Assembly: GCF_009831115.1 (NCBI RefSeq)
Contig: NZ_WUUK01000001.1
Coordinates: forward strand, 248,001-312,000
Source: Salinicoccus hispanicus
Lineage (GTDB): Bacteria; Bacillota; Bacilli; Staphylococcales; Salinicoccaceae
Direction of reading: 5' to 3'
Length of the DNA: 64,000 nt
Part shown: positions 1-7,549 of the stretch, piece after piece
Position numbering within the stretch: the stretch's first letter is position 1
How the letters are laid out: every line of letters begins with the position of its first letter
The notes under the pieces: generated by a model
Told to the model about the DNA's origin: nothing
Database searches by the model: none
What the model saw: only the letters and a program-made list of their open reading frames with translations
Program-made: the position numbers and the translations under genes

Positions 1-1
1 T

Positions 2-208
2 ATCGAAGACTTTGATCATACGGATGCAAAGAATGCGATGCAGAACGTCATGGAGTATGACGGTCTTCTGAAGGGCATCATCTACCACGACCAGGAAGCA
101 AAATCCTACCAGGAGAACATTGAAGGATATCTTGACCAGCCGCTCATCAAAAAAGAAATGACGCTGGAAAACGACACATTCGATGAACTGATGGCGGAAT
201 TCCGCTAG
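2..208 (+). CDS. korB: 2-oxoacid:ferredoxin oxidoreductase beta subunit, C-terminal end
   Basis: Only the last 68 codons are in the window; the frame is open from base 2 to TAG at 206-208. The peptide runs from IEDFDHTDAKNAM through GIIYHDQEAKSYQ to the end DELMAEFR. This resembles the C-terminus of the thiamine-diphosphate-binding beta subunit of 2-oxoglutarate/2-oxoacid:ferredoxin oxidoreductases, which form CoA thioesters from 2-oxo acids and pass electrons to ferredoxin. From established knowledge, korA-korB lies just upstream of the ymcA-mutS-mutL region in staphylococci, which fits the genes that follow here. The catalytic and Fe-S parts are outside the window, so the assignment rests on the tail sequence and synteny. 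Confidence 0.7.
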   Translation: MEDFDHTDAKNAMQNVMEYDGLLKGIIYHDQEAKSYQENIEGYLDQPLIKKEMTLENDTFDELMAEFR

Positions 209-216
209 GTCATATG

Positions 217-244
217 CCTGAAGCTTCGAGCTTCAGGTTTTTTT
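217..244 (+). terminator. Rho-independent terminator after korB
   Basis: A perfect stem CCTGAAGCT / AGCTTCAGG with a TCG loop (217-237) is followed by a T-tract from 238. It ends the korB transcript and separates it from the ABC transporter. Confidence 0.9.
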
Positions 245-292
245 ATTTTATCTATTAAAATAGTTTGAATTATGTCATAATTGGTTTAATAC

Positions 293-305
293 TTCGGTAA
301 CCGAA
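293..305. promoter_or_regulatory. Palindrome ahead of ABC exporter pair (candidate operator)
   Basis: TTCGGTAACCGAA is a perfect inverted repeat (TTCGGT-A-ACCGAA) ending 8 bases before the GTG start of the exporter. It follows an AT-rich stretch holding a possible -10 (TTTAAT, 285-290). The position suits a repressor site for an inducible efflux pump. The binding protein is unknown. Confidence 0.45.
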
Positions 306-313
306 AGAAATGG

Positions 314-2044
314 GTGGAACAATTGCTGACAGTCTACAAATACGCGCTCAAATATAAGTGGTTCATCGCAGTAGCTCTCTTCTTCATGTTCATTGAACTG
401 GCCGTAGAGCTGCTTCAGCCCTATCTGATCTCGAAAGTCATCGATGATGGCATCGTGGCACAGGATATAGATGCTGTATGGTTCTACCTGCTGATCATGT
501 TCGGCATCAGCATGGCCGCCTTCATCAGCGGCATCATCAACTCCTACTTCTCCAGTCAGGTCGCCACGCGCTTCAGCTATGATATCCGGACGGCACTCTT
601 CCGGAAGGTCCAGTATTTCACACTTGCGACGCTGTCCAAGTTTCCGACGTCAAGCCTCATCACGCGGATGACCCAGGACGTCCTGCAGACGGAAATGCTG
701 CTCTACATGTCTTTACGCATCATTTTAAGGGCTCCGCTGCTCGTCATCGGATCCCTCATCATGTCGTTTGTCGTCAATCCGACGCTCGGCTTCTATCTGT
801 CATTCCTGACACCGGTCCTTCTCATATTTCTTATCCTTACTGCACGCAAGGGCGGTCAGATATTCCTGCGTGTACAGAAACGTCTGGATAAGATCAACCG
901 CTTCATCCAGCAGAATCTTGAAGCGGTGAGGCTGATCAAGGCGAATGATCGGGAAGAGTTCGAAATCAGCAAATTCAGCAAGGTGGCCGGCCGCCTGCGC
1001 GACGATACGGTCTATGCACTGAGGCTGATGGAATCCATCATGCCTGTACTGCTTCTGATCATCAACGGCAGTCTGCTCGTCGTGCTGTGGATGGCATCCG
1101 ATCTGCTGCAGAGCAACAGTGTCGAAGTCGGTGAAGTGGTTGCGGTCATCAACTATGCACTTCGCATGCAGGGCGGCTTCTCCATGTTCGCCTTTATCAT
1201 CATTGCATTCAGCCGTGCAAAAGCTTCCAGCGAACGGATGGAGGAAGTACTTGAGGCACCGGTTGCAGTGAACAACAACGAAGAAATAAGGAAGGTCGAC
1301 CAGGCCGGTACAGTGAAGTTCGAAAATGTCTCCTTCAAGTATCCCGGTTCGACACGGTATGTCCTCCGCAACATCAATTTTGAAGTGAAAGAAAATGAAA
1401 CACTCGTCATCATGGGAGGCACCGGGTCCGGCAAGAGTACGCTGCTCAGCCTGATTCCGAAAATGTACGATGTGAAAGAAGGAGATGTCTATATCAACGG
1501 CATCAATGCAAAAGACTGGAACGAGGATGACCTCAGGGAGACCATCGGCTACGTGCCGCAGTCCGCTGTACTGTTCTCGGGCAGTATTTTTGAGAATCTG
1601 CTGTGGGGCGATCTCGATGCAGGGGAGGCGGAAGTGTTCACCTCCACCCAGAAGGCGCAGATCCACAACTCGATCAATACTTTCGACCATCGCTACGAGA
1701 CGCGTGTCGGCCAGAGAGGTGTGACGCTATCCGGCGGGCAGAAGCAGCGTCTGTCCATCGCCCGTGCCCTTGTCCGCAGACCGGGCATACTGATTTTGGA
1801 CGACAGCACCTCAGCGCTTGATATACGCACGGAATCGGCGCTCTGGGAAGCAATCAAGGAAGAGGAGACGACACAGATCATCGTCACCCAGAAGGTGGTC
1901 ACGGCCAAGATGGCTGATCGCATCCTTCTTCTCGATGGCGGAGAGATCAGTGCACTCGGACCGCATGAGACGCTGATGCAGGAGTCGTCTCTATATCGAT
2001 CCATTGTTCAATCGCAGATGGAAGGGGGTCAGCTGGATGATTGA
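314..2044 (+). CDS. Heterodimeric ABC exporter, degenerate-site subunit
   Basis: A half-transporter of 576 residues: an N-terminal type IV exporter membrane domain (about six helices, residues 15-300) and a C-terminal nucleotide-binding domain (about 335-565). Walker A is GGTGSGKST and the signature LSGGQ is intact. Walker B ends LILDDSTSALD, so the catalytic glutamate is replaced by Asp, and the H-loop histidine is replaced by Gln (VTQKV). This pattern is typical of the degenerate-site half of heterodimeric multidrug exporters of the YfiBC/BmrCD type. The start is uncertain: GTG at 314, or TTG at 323, which sits better behind GGGTGG (312-317). The next gene overlaps its 3' end by 8 bases and encodes the partner. 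Substrate unknown, probably hydrophobic compounds. Confidence 0.85.
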   Translation: MEQLLTVYKYALKYKWFIAVALFFMFIELAVELLQPYLISKVIDDGIVAQDIDAVWFYLLIMFGISMAAFISGIINSYFSSQVATRFSYDIRTALFRKVQYFTLATLSKFPTSSLITRMTQDVLQTEMLLYMSLRIILRAPLLVIGSLIMSFVVNPTLGFYLSFLTPVLLIFLILTARKGGQIFLRVQKRLDKINRFIQQNLEAVRLIKANDREEFEISKFSKVAGRLRDDTVYALRLMESIMPVLLLIINGSLLVVLWMASDLLQSNSVEVGEVVAVINYALRMQGGFSMFAFIIIAFSRAKASSERMEEVLEAPVAVNNNEEIRKVDQAGTVKFENVSFKYPGSTRYVLRNINFEVKENETLVIMGGTGSGKSTLLSLIPKMYDVKEGDVYINGINAKDWNEDDLRETIGYVPQSAVLFSGSIFENLLWGDLDAGEAEVFTSTQKAQIHNSINTFDHRYETRVGQRGVTLSGGQKQRLSIARALVRRPGILILDDSTSALDIRTESALWEAIKEEETTQIIVTQKVVTAKMADRILLLDGGEISALGPHETLMQESSLYRSIVQSQMEGGQLDD

Positions 2045-3860
2045 TTTTATAAGAAGACCATTCGGCAATGAACCGGTCCTTCGAAAAGAGGAAATCGGAC
2101 GCAAGAAGAAGAAGGAAGATCAGCGGGCCAATGATATATGGGGCACACTGAAAAGAATGTGGCGCTTCATCAATGAAGAGCGGGTGCTCCTCTATGCCAT
2201 CATATTCCTCGTCACACTGACCAGTCTGCTCAGCATCACCGGTCCATTCCTCGTCGGCTACATTGTCGACAACTATTTTGTACAGGGGCAGCTCGATGGA
2301 CTCGCTCCGATCCTGATGCTGCTGCTCGTAGTCTATGTACTGCTGTCTTCAACACAGTATATGGCTGCATTCATGATGGTCGGCCTATCGCAGCGCACGG
2401 TATACAAACTGCGCTCCAGACTGTTTTCACACATGCAGAAACTGCCGGTACGCTTCTATGACAAGCGTCAGCACGGTGAGCTGATGAGCCGGATGACAAA
2501 CGATATCGAAACCATTTCACAGACGCTGAATACATCTTTCATCCAGTTTACGACGAGTGTCGTCACACTCATCGGTACAATCAGCGTCATGATCTACTTG
2601 AGTCCGCTTCTGACATTGCTCACAGTATTGATCATTCCGGTCCTGATTCTGGCAGTAGGCTTCATTACGAGGAGAACCGGACCACTCTATAAGAAACGCC
2701 AGCGGGCCACTGGTGAAATGAATGGCTATATCGAGGAGATGGTTTCCGGCCAGGAGATCGTCAAAGTATTCTCCCAGGAGGAGACGGCGATCAAAAACTT
2801 CAATGAGAAAGCCGGAAACCTCAGGGATATCACTTTCTGGGCATTCCTCTATGCCGGGTTCATTCCGAAAGTGATGAATATGCTCAACAACATCAGCTTT
2901 ACGATTGTTGCGGGTGCCGGCGGGCTGCTTGCGCTTTCCGGCAATGGGCTGGTAACCATCGGAACGATCGTTGTATTCGCCGAGTACGCGAGACAGTTTA
3001 CACGGCCGCTTGCCGACCTGTCCAACCAGTTCAACCAGGTGCTGTCGGCCATTGCAGGTGCCGAGCGCGTATTCGGAATCATGGATTCCGAAACTGAGAA
3101 TGATGAAGGAAAGATCCAGGACAAAGTCATTGAAGGTGAGATCGAATTTGATGACGTATCCTTCTCCTATGATTCCGAGCAGAAGACGCCGACGATCAGA
3201 AATCTCAGCTTCAAAATAGAAGCCGGAGAATCTGTGGCACTGATCGGCGCGACAGGTGCAGGGAAGACGACTGTCATGCAGCTGCTCGCCCGGTTCTATG
3301 AAACAGATTCCGGTCAGGTCAGGATCGATGGAGATGATATCCTGGACTATGCACGTTCTGCCGTACGCTCACAGACGGCGTTTGTGCTGCAGGATCCATA
3401 TCTTTTCGAGTCGACGATCAGAGAGAACATACGCTACGGCAAGCTCGATGCGACGGATGAAGATGTCATTGAAGCGGCAAAGCTTGCCAATGCCCATGAT
3501 TTCATCGTCGAGCTTGAAAATGGCTATGATACCATTCTTGAAGCGGATGAAGGATTCATTTCCCAGGGTCAGAAGCAGCTGATTTCAATCGCCCGCGCAC
3601 TGATTACGGATCCCGCCATCCTGCTACTGGATGAAGCGACAAGCAGCATCGATACCGTGACGGAGCTCAAGATCCAGGAAGCACTGGAGCGTCTCATGAA
3701 GGACCGCACCAGCATCATCATCGCCCACAGGCTCAACACGATCAAGGCGGTGGACAGGATCTTCGTCATGGACCTCGGTGAACTGGTCGAAAGCGGTTCG
3801 GAACAGGAACTGCTCGAGCTTGGGGGACGCTACTTCCAGATGGTCTCCGATAATAAATAG
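2037..3860 (+). CDS. Heterodimeric ABC exporter, catalytic subunit
   Basis: The partner of the preceding half-transporter, 607 residues. The ATG at 2037 has GAAGGGGG six bases upstream and overlaps the upstream stop, implying translational coupling. A cytosolic N-terminal extension of about 45 residues rich in Lys/Arg/Glu precedes the membrane domain. The nucleotide-binding domain has Walker A GATGAGKTT, an intact Walker B LLLDEATSSID with catalytic Glu, and H-loop IIAHR. Its signature is degenerate (ISQGQ instead of LSGGQ). The defects complement those of the first subunit, so one ATP site of the heterodimer should be active and the other degenerate. The expected role is drug or lipid export across the plasma membrane. 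Confidence 0.87.
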   Translation: MIDFIRRPFGNEPVLRKEEIGRKKKKEDQRANDIWGTLKRMWRFINEERVLLYAIIFLVTLTSLLSITGPFLVGYIVDNYFVQGQLDGLAPILMLLLVVYVLLSSTQYMAAFMMVGLSQRTVYKLRSRLFSHMQKLPVRFYDKRQHGELMSRMTNDIETISQTLNTSFIQFTTSVVTLIGTISVMIYLSPLLTLLTVLIIPVLILAVGFITRRTGPLYKKRQRATGEMNGYIEEMVSGQEIVKVFSQEETAIKNFNEKAGNLRDITFWAFLYAGFIPKVMNMLNNISFTIVAGAGGLLALSGNGLVTIGTIVVFAEYARQFTRPLADLSNQFNQVLSAIAGAERVFGIMDSETENDEGKIQDKVIEGEIEFDDVSFSYDSEQKTPTIRNLSFKIEAGESVALIGATGAGKTTVMQLLARFYETDSGQVRIDGDDILDYARSAVRSQTAFVLQDPYLFESTIRENIRYGKLDATDEDVIEAAKLANAHDFIVELENGYDTILEADEGFISQGQKQLISIARALITDPAILLLDEATSSIDTVTELKIQEALERLMKDRTSIIIAHRLNTIKAVDRIFVMDLGELVESGSEQELLELGGRYFQMVSDNK

Positions 3861-3910
3861 CTTCACAAAAGTCTGAAAATGTATTAAGATGGGTTCAACC
3901 GAATAAGAAA

Positions 3911-4035
3911 CGACCACTAGGGGTGTCCATTTGGACTGAGAATCACCCTCATTACCTGATCTAGATCATACTAGCGTAGGGAAGTGGCATATTTTCCTAC
4001 AAATATGCACACCACTCGCTAGTGGTGTGTTTTTT
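3911..4035 (+). promoter_or_regulatory. TPP riboswitch (THI element) with terminator
   Basis: The aptamer spans about 3911-3988 and shows the conserved blocks ACTAGGGGTG, CTGAGA, TACCTGATCTAGATCATAC and AGCGTAGGGAAGTGG of thiamine-pyrophosphate riboswitches. It is followed by a strong terminator: CACACCACT (4008-4016), loop CGCT, AGTGGTGTG (4021-4029) and a T-run. The ykoE ribosome-binding site lies just beyond. The arrangement indicates transcriptional OFF control, with high TPP ending transcription before ykoEDC. Confidence 0.97.
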
Positions 4036-4066
4036 ATTTGGAAAATATCTCTTGGAGGTTTTCGTC

Positions 4067-4645
4067 ATGGTAAAAAGAAATGGACTGACACTGACTGATG
4101 TACTGGTCACAGTCGTCATTGCACTTGTATTTTCATTCATCTACTCGATATGGGGCGGTGTCTATACGGCACTTGAACCGCTGGGTCTGCACTTGAACCA
4201 GCTGCTCTATGGAATGTGGTTCATTGCGGCGGTGGTCGCCTATCTGATCATCAGGAAACCGGGGGTGGCGCTGATTGCTGAATTTGCGGCAGCTTCGGGT
4301 GAGACGATCGTGCTGCTGCAGTTCGACGTCATGCTGATCGTCTATGGACTGATCCAGGGTCTGGCGTGCGAGATTGTTTTTGCGATTGTAAAGTATAAGA
4401 GCACTTCGCTGATGGTCGCCGTCACTGCAGGAGTGGCAGCGGCGCTCTCCACACTGCCGCTCGACTGGTATTATGGCTACCTCGGCCAGCTCGCAACGTG
4501 GAATCTGCTGCTCATGTTCGGCTTCAGAGTGCTGAGTGGTGCACTCATAGCCGGCGGTCTTGCCCATCTGCTCTATCAGGGGCTGAAGGGAACCGGCGTA
4601 CTGAAGCTTGTCGGTCGTAAAGTGCCCGCAGACGAAGGGTTATAG
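4067..4645 (+). CDS. ykoE: Thiamine/HMP ECF transporter substrate-binding membrane subunit YkoE
   Basis: 192 residues with about five or six hydrophobic segments and no ATP-binding motif. It resembles the YkoE family of S components: an N-terminal helix, then LLYGMWFIAAVVAYLIIRKPGVAL and AEFAAASGETIVL. In B. subtilis YkoE is the substrate-specific part of the YkoEDC energy-coupling-factor transporter, thought to import thiamine or its pyrimidine precursor. The ATG at 4067 is chosen because TTGGAGG lies nine bases upstream; an earlier in-frame codon at 4022 falls inside the terminator hairpin. The TPP riboswitch directly upstream supports the substrate class. Unlike B. subtilis, no ykoF (thiamine-binding protein) is present here. 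Confidence 0.9.
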   Translation: MVKRNGLTLTDVLVTVVIALVFSFIYSIWGGVYTALEPLGLHLNQLLYGMWFIAAVVAYLIIRKPGVALIAEFAAASGETIVLLQFDVMLIVYGLIQGLACEIVFAIVKYKSTSLMVAVTAGVAAALSTLPLDWYYGYLGQLATWNLLLMFGFRVLSGALIAGGLAHLLYQGLKGTGVLKLVGRKVPADEGL

Positions 4646-4647
4646 TA

Positions 4648-6051
4648 GTGGGCATCGCAGTCAGAAATCTCAGATTGAAGTTCCCGGAAGCACAGGCACG
4701 TCTGTTTACAGATCTTGATCTGAAAATAGAAGACGAGGAGAAGGTGCTGATCGTCGGTCCAAGCGGCTCGGGCAAGAGCACGCTCCTTAATGTGCTTGGC
4801 GGGCTCATTCCGAATGTCATCAACGTGCCGATGAAGGCTGATCAGCTGGCCCTTCCGGATTCCGCTGCCTATGTCTTCCAGGATCCGGATGCCCAGTTTA
4901 CGATGCCGACAGTCGCTGAAGAGCTGGCATTCGTCATGGAGAACAGACAGGTCAGGGCAGAGGATATGGATCAGCAGCTCAAGGAGGCACTCGGTACGGT
5001 CGGCCTGGATGTCGATCCCATCACCGCCATCCAGACGCTGTCCGGCGGCATGAAGCAGAAGCTTGCCATTGCCAGCGCACTGCTGCAGCAGGCGGATACA
5101 CTGTTTCTTGATGAGCCGACGAGCATGCTCGATGACGGTTCTGCATCGCATCTGTGGGAAACAATCCAGCAGATGTGGAAGGGTCGTACGGTAGTGATCA
5201 TCGAGCATCGTGTAGAAGATATATGGGATAAGGTTGATCGTGTCATCCTCATGGATGATGCGGGGCGGATCGACAGGATGGCGTGCCCTGATGAAATGCT
5301 CAAGAATCATCGGGATGCACTTGATGCATTCGGCGTCTGGCATCCGGAGTCCTGGTGCAATGCGCCGGAGTTTTCCGAAATAGAAGCGCAGCCCGATGTA
5401 CTGCTTGAAGCCAGGCACCTGATGGTCAATAGAGGAAGCAGACAGCTTTTGACCATCGATGCACTTGATATCAGAAAAGGCGAATGGATTACACTTGAAG
5501 GGGACAACGGAACAGGCAAGACAAGCCTGCTCCTTGCATTGATGAGACTCATTCCTTCAAAAGGGGACGTTCTTTTTAAAAATAGAAAGGTGAGGAAGCC
5601 GAAGCACTATGGAGGCGCACTCTATCCGGTATTCCAGAATCCTGAACTGCAGTTCATTACAAACACGGTCTTTGACGAGGTGTTCATCAACCTCGAGCTG
5701 CATTTCGACAAGGGAGAAGCTGAGCGGAGAGCCGGGGCATTGCTTGATAGGCTCGGTCTCGGCAAAGTGGGGCATCTGCATCCGCTCGAGATTTCAACAG
5801 GGCAGAAGCGGCGTCTGAGTGTAGCGACCGCAGCAGGCGGTATTCCTGAAATCATCATTCTGGACGAACCGACTTTCGGTCTTGACCAGCGTCATGCATT
5901 CCGGCTGCTTGAAATGCTGCATGATATGGTCAAGTCGGGCACGACCATCATCATGATCACCCACGATGAAGAAATCAAGGTACGGTATCCATCGAGAAGG
6001 CTGCGGATAGAAGAAGGAAAACTGGTGGAAGAAGCGGGATTTGATGCTTGA
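4648..6051 (+). CDS. ykoD: ECF transporter double ATPase YkoD
   Basis: 467 residues containing two fused ABC ATPase domains. The first (about 1-225) has GPSGSGKST, LSGGMKQK and LFLDEPTSMLD. The second (about 250-460) has Walker A GDNGTGKTS, a divergent signature ISTGQKRR and IILDEPTFGLD. Both Walker B motifs keep the catalytic glutamate. Fused tandem ATPases are characteristic of YkoD-type energizing modules. The GTG start at 4648 lies two bases after the ykoE stop, with GAAGGG upstream. The 3' end overlaps ykoC by eight bases. It powers thiamine-precursor uptake together with YkoE and YkoC. Confidence 0.92.
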   Translation: MGIAVRNLRLKFPEAQARLFTDLDLKIEDEEKVLIVGPSGSGKSTLLNVLGGLIPNVINVPMKADQLALPDSAAYVFQDPDAQFTMPTVAEELAFVMENRQVRAEDMDQQLKEALGTVGLDVDPITAIQTLSGGMKQKLAIASALLQQADTLFLDEPTSMLDDGSASHLWETIQQMWKGRTVVIIEHRVEDIWDKVDRVILMDDAGRIDRMACPDEMLKNHRDALDAFGVWHPESWCNAPEFSEIEAQPDVLLEARHLMVNRGSRQLLTIDALDIRKGEWITLEGDNGTGKTSLLLALMRLIPSKGDVLFKNRKVRKPKHYGGALYPVFQNPELQFITNTVFDEVFINLELHFDKGEAERRAGALLDRLGLGKVGHLHPLEISTGQKRRLSVATAAGGIPEIIILDEPTFGLDQRHAFRLLEMLHDMVKSGTTIIMITHDEEIKVRYPSRRLRIEEGKLVEEAGFDA

Positions 6052-6835
6052 AGCAATCAGACATTACAGTACACCTGCCGATCAGGTCAATCCGCTCACC
6101 AAGATCCTGATTGCGGTCGGACTGTTCCTGACCGTCATATTCATCCATGATCCGAACCATCTCTTCCATCTTTCGATTCTGATGCTGATCCTGCTCGCCC
6201 TGCTGAGCGGTGTCAAAATACGGTATCTCGCACTGTTCACTGTCACCATCCTGTTTTTCGGAATGATCTCGAGCCTGTACATGATTTTCTACGGAGAAGG
6301 TACGACTACGCTACTACGCTTTGGCATCGTTCACATTACAGAGGAAAGTGCTGTGCGGGGCCTCCATATCATGATGCGCGGTGTCGTGCTGTCTTTCTTC
6401 GGCGCACTGATTGTGTTCACAACCAGATTGACGGACGTCTTCTACAGCATGATGCAGCAGGGCAGGCTCAAACCGAAGTTCGCCTACGCCTTCATGGCTG
6501 CGATCCGCATGGTGCCGATCATCGCAGGTGAGTATATGACACTGAGACGCGCCCGCAAAGTGAGGCGTCCATTGATCCACAGGAAATACATCAGCGGCTA
6601 TAAAGGTTTCTCCACCACCATCATCACGCTTTTGAGCCAGAGCATCCGCCGGGCCTACCGCCTTGGCATTGCGATGGAATCGAAGGGTTTCGATGATGGA
6701 GCGAGAACATACTATCATCGGACGTCGTTCTCGGTACTCGACATCATTTTCATCATCGTCATCATTCTGACTGTCATTTCTGCCAGTGAGCTCGGTCAGT
6801 GGTACAGCCCATTTCCGACAAGGGATGCCAGATGA
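6044..6835 (+). CDS. ykoC: ECF transporter transmembrane coupling subunit YkoC (EcfT)
   Basis: 263 residues, an EcfT/CbiQ family membrane protein. It has about five membrane helices (for example residues 22-60, 110-130 and 235-255) and two coupling-helix motifs of Ala-Arg type, in MTLRRARKVRR and the second near YRLGIAMESKGFD. These helices contact the ATPase domains. The ATG at 6044 overlaps the ykoD stop; an in-frame TTG at 6041 is the alternative. It completes the riboswitch-controlled ykoEDC operon. No clear terminator hairpin follows. Confidence 0.9.
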   Translation: MLEAIRHYSTPADQVNPLTKILIAVGLFLTVIFIHDPNHLFHLSILMLILLALLSGVKIRYLALFTVTILFFGMISSLYMIFYGEGTTTLLRFGIVHITEESAVRGLHIMMRGVVLSFFGALIVFTTRLTDVFYSMMQQGRLKPKFAYAFMAAIRMVPIIAGEYMTLRRARKVRRPLIHRKYISGYKGFSTTIITLLSQSIRRAYRLGIAMESKGFDDGARTYYHRTSFSVLDIIFIIVIILTVISASELGQWYSPFPTRDAR

Positions 6836-6973
6836 GATGGCAGCCAAATAGTTTTGAAATATGCAGTGAAAACATATATACTGATATAAGATTTGATTCA
6901 CCGATGATTGTTGCGGATGATGAATGAATAATGCCGGTCCTCCGGTGTCAGAATATGAAAAGGTGGAAGCTCT

Positions 6974-7399
6974 ATGTATACGAAAGACGATATTGTAAAA
7001 GAAGCAAAAGCGCTTGGCAGCATGATTGCAGAGACCGAGCAGGTCGATTTCTTCAAAAAAGCTGAAGCGAAGATTCACGAGAACAAGGATGTCCGTGAAA
7101 AGATGGCAAGTCTGAAAAGCCTTCAGAAACAGGCTGTCAACTTCCAGAACTATGGTAAGGAACGCGCCTACCAGATGACCGAGGAAAAGATCAGGAAGGT
7201 CGAAGCCGAGCTTGATGAAATGCCGATCGTCAACCAGTTCAAGGAGTCCCAGGGAGAAGTCAATGAGCTGCTCCAGATGGTTTCACACGCAATCAGCCAG
7301 ACGGTGACAAATGAAGTCATCACTTCCACAGGCGGCGATATTCTCGAAGGTGAAACCGGGGCGGCCATGAAAAACATGCCGAACCAGGGCAATCACTAG
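6974..7399 (+). CDS. ricA: RicA (YmcA/YlbF family) regulator of RNA processing
   Basis: 141 residues, helical, of the YlbF/YmcA family. EQVDFFKKAEAKIHEN, LQKQAVNF, FKESQGEVNELLQMVSHAIS and TNEVITSTGGDILEGETG match the RicA pattern. In B. subtilis RicA acts with RicF and RicT (the Y-complex) in RNase Y-dependent mRNA maturation and in competence, sporulation and biofilm control. AAAGGTGG precedes the ATG. The position just before mutS matches the ymcA-mutS order in Bacillus and staphylococci. The protein has no cysteine at all, although RicA of B. subtilis is reported to contribute cysteine ligands to Fe-S clusters of the complex; see findings. Confidence 0.9.
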   Translation: MYTKDDIVKEAKALGSMIAETEQVDFFKKAEAKIHENKDVREKMASLKSLQKQAVNFQNYGKERAYQMTEEKIRKVEAELDEMPIVNQFKESQGEVNELLQMVSHAISQTVTNEVITSTGGDILEGETGAAMKNMPNQGNH

Positions 7400-7414
7400 T
7401 ATCAGGCCATCAAA

Positions 7415-7445
7415 GGATCGCACATTCATGTGCGGTTCTTTTTTT
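7415..7445 (+). terminator. Terminator after ricA
   Basis: The stem CGCACA / TGTGCG with loop TTCA (7419-7434) is followed by a T-rich run to 7445. Confidence 0.85.
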
Positions 7446-7488
7446 GTTCCTCAAGTTCAGATAAAAAGAAAAAGAGTGCGGCTCGCAG

Positions 7489-7518
7489 TTCAACATGGAT
7501 GCGGGCACGTGATATAAT
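7489..7518 (+). promoter_or_regulatory. mutS promoter
   Basis: A consensus -10 TATAAT (7513-7518) carries an extended TG one base upstream. A weak -35 TTCAAC starts at 7489, giving an 18-base spacer. It lies 31 bases before the mutS ATG. Confidence 0.65.
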
Positions 7519-7549
7519 GCAATTATATTTTAGTAATGGAAGTGTTTAG

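Noticed and set aside
800-1690. Long open frame (about 296 codons) on the minus strand opposite the first ABC gene
   Set aside because: It lies wholly antisense to a gene with clear ABC motifs, its product has low-complexity His/Asp/Phe-rich composition and no recognisable domain, and no ribosome-binding site precedes it.
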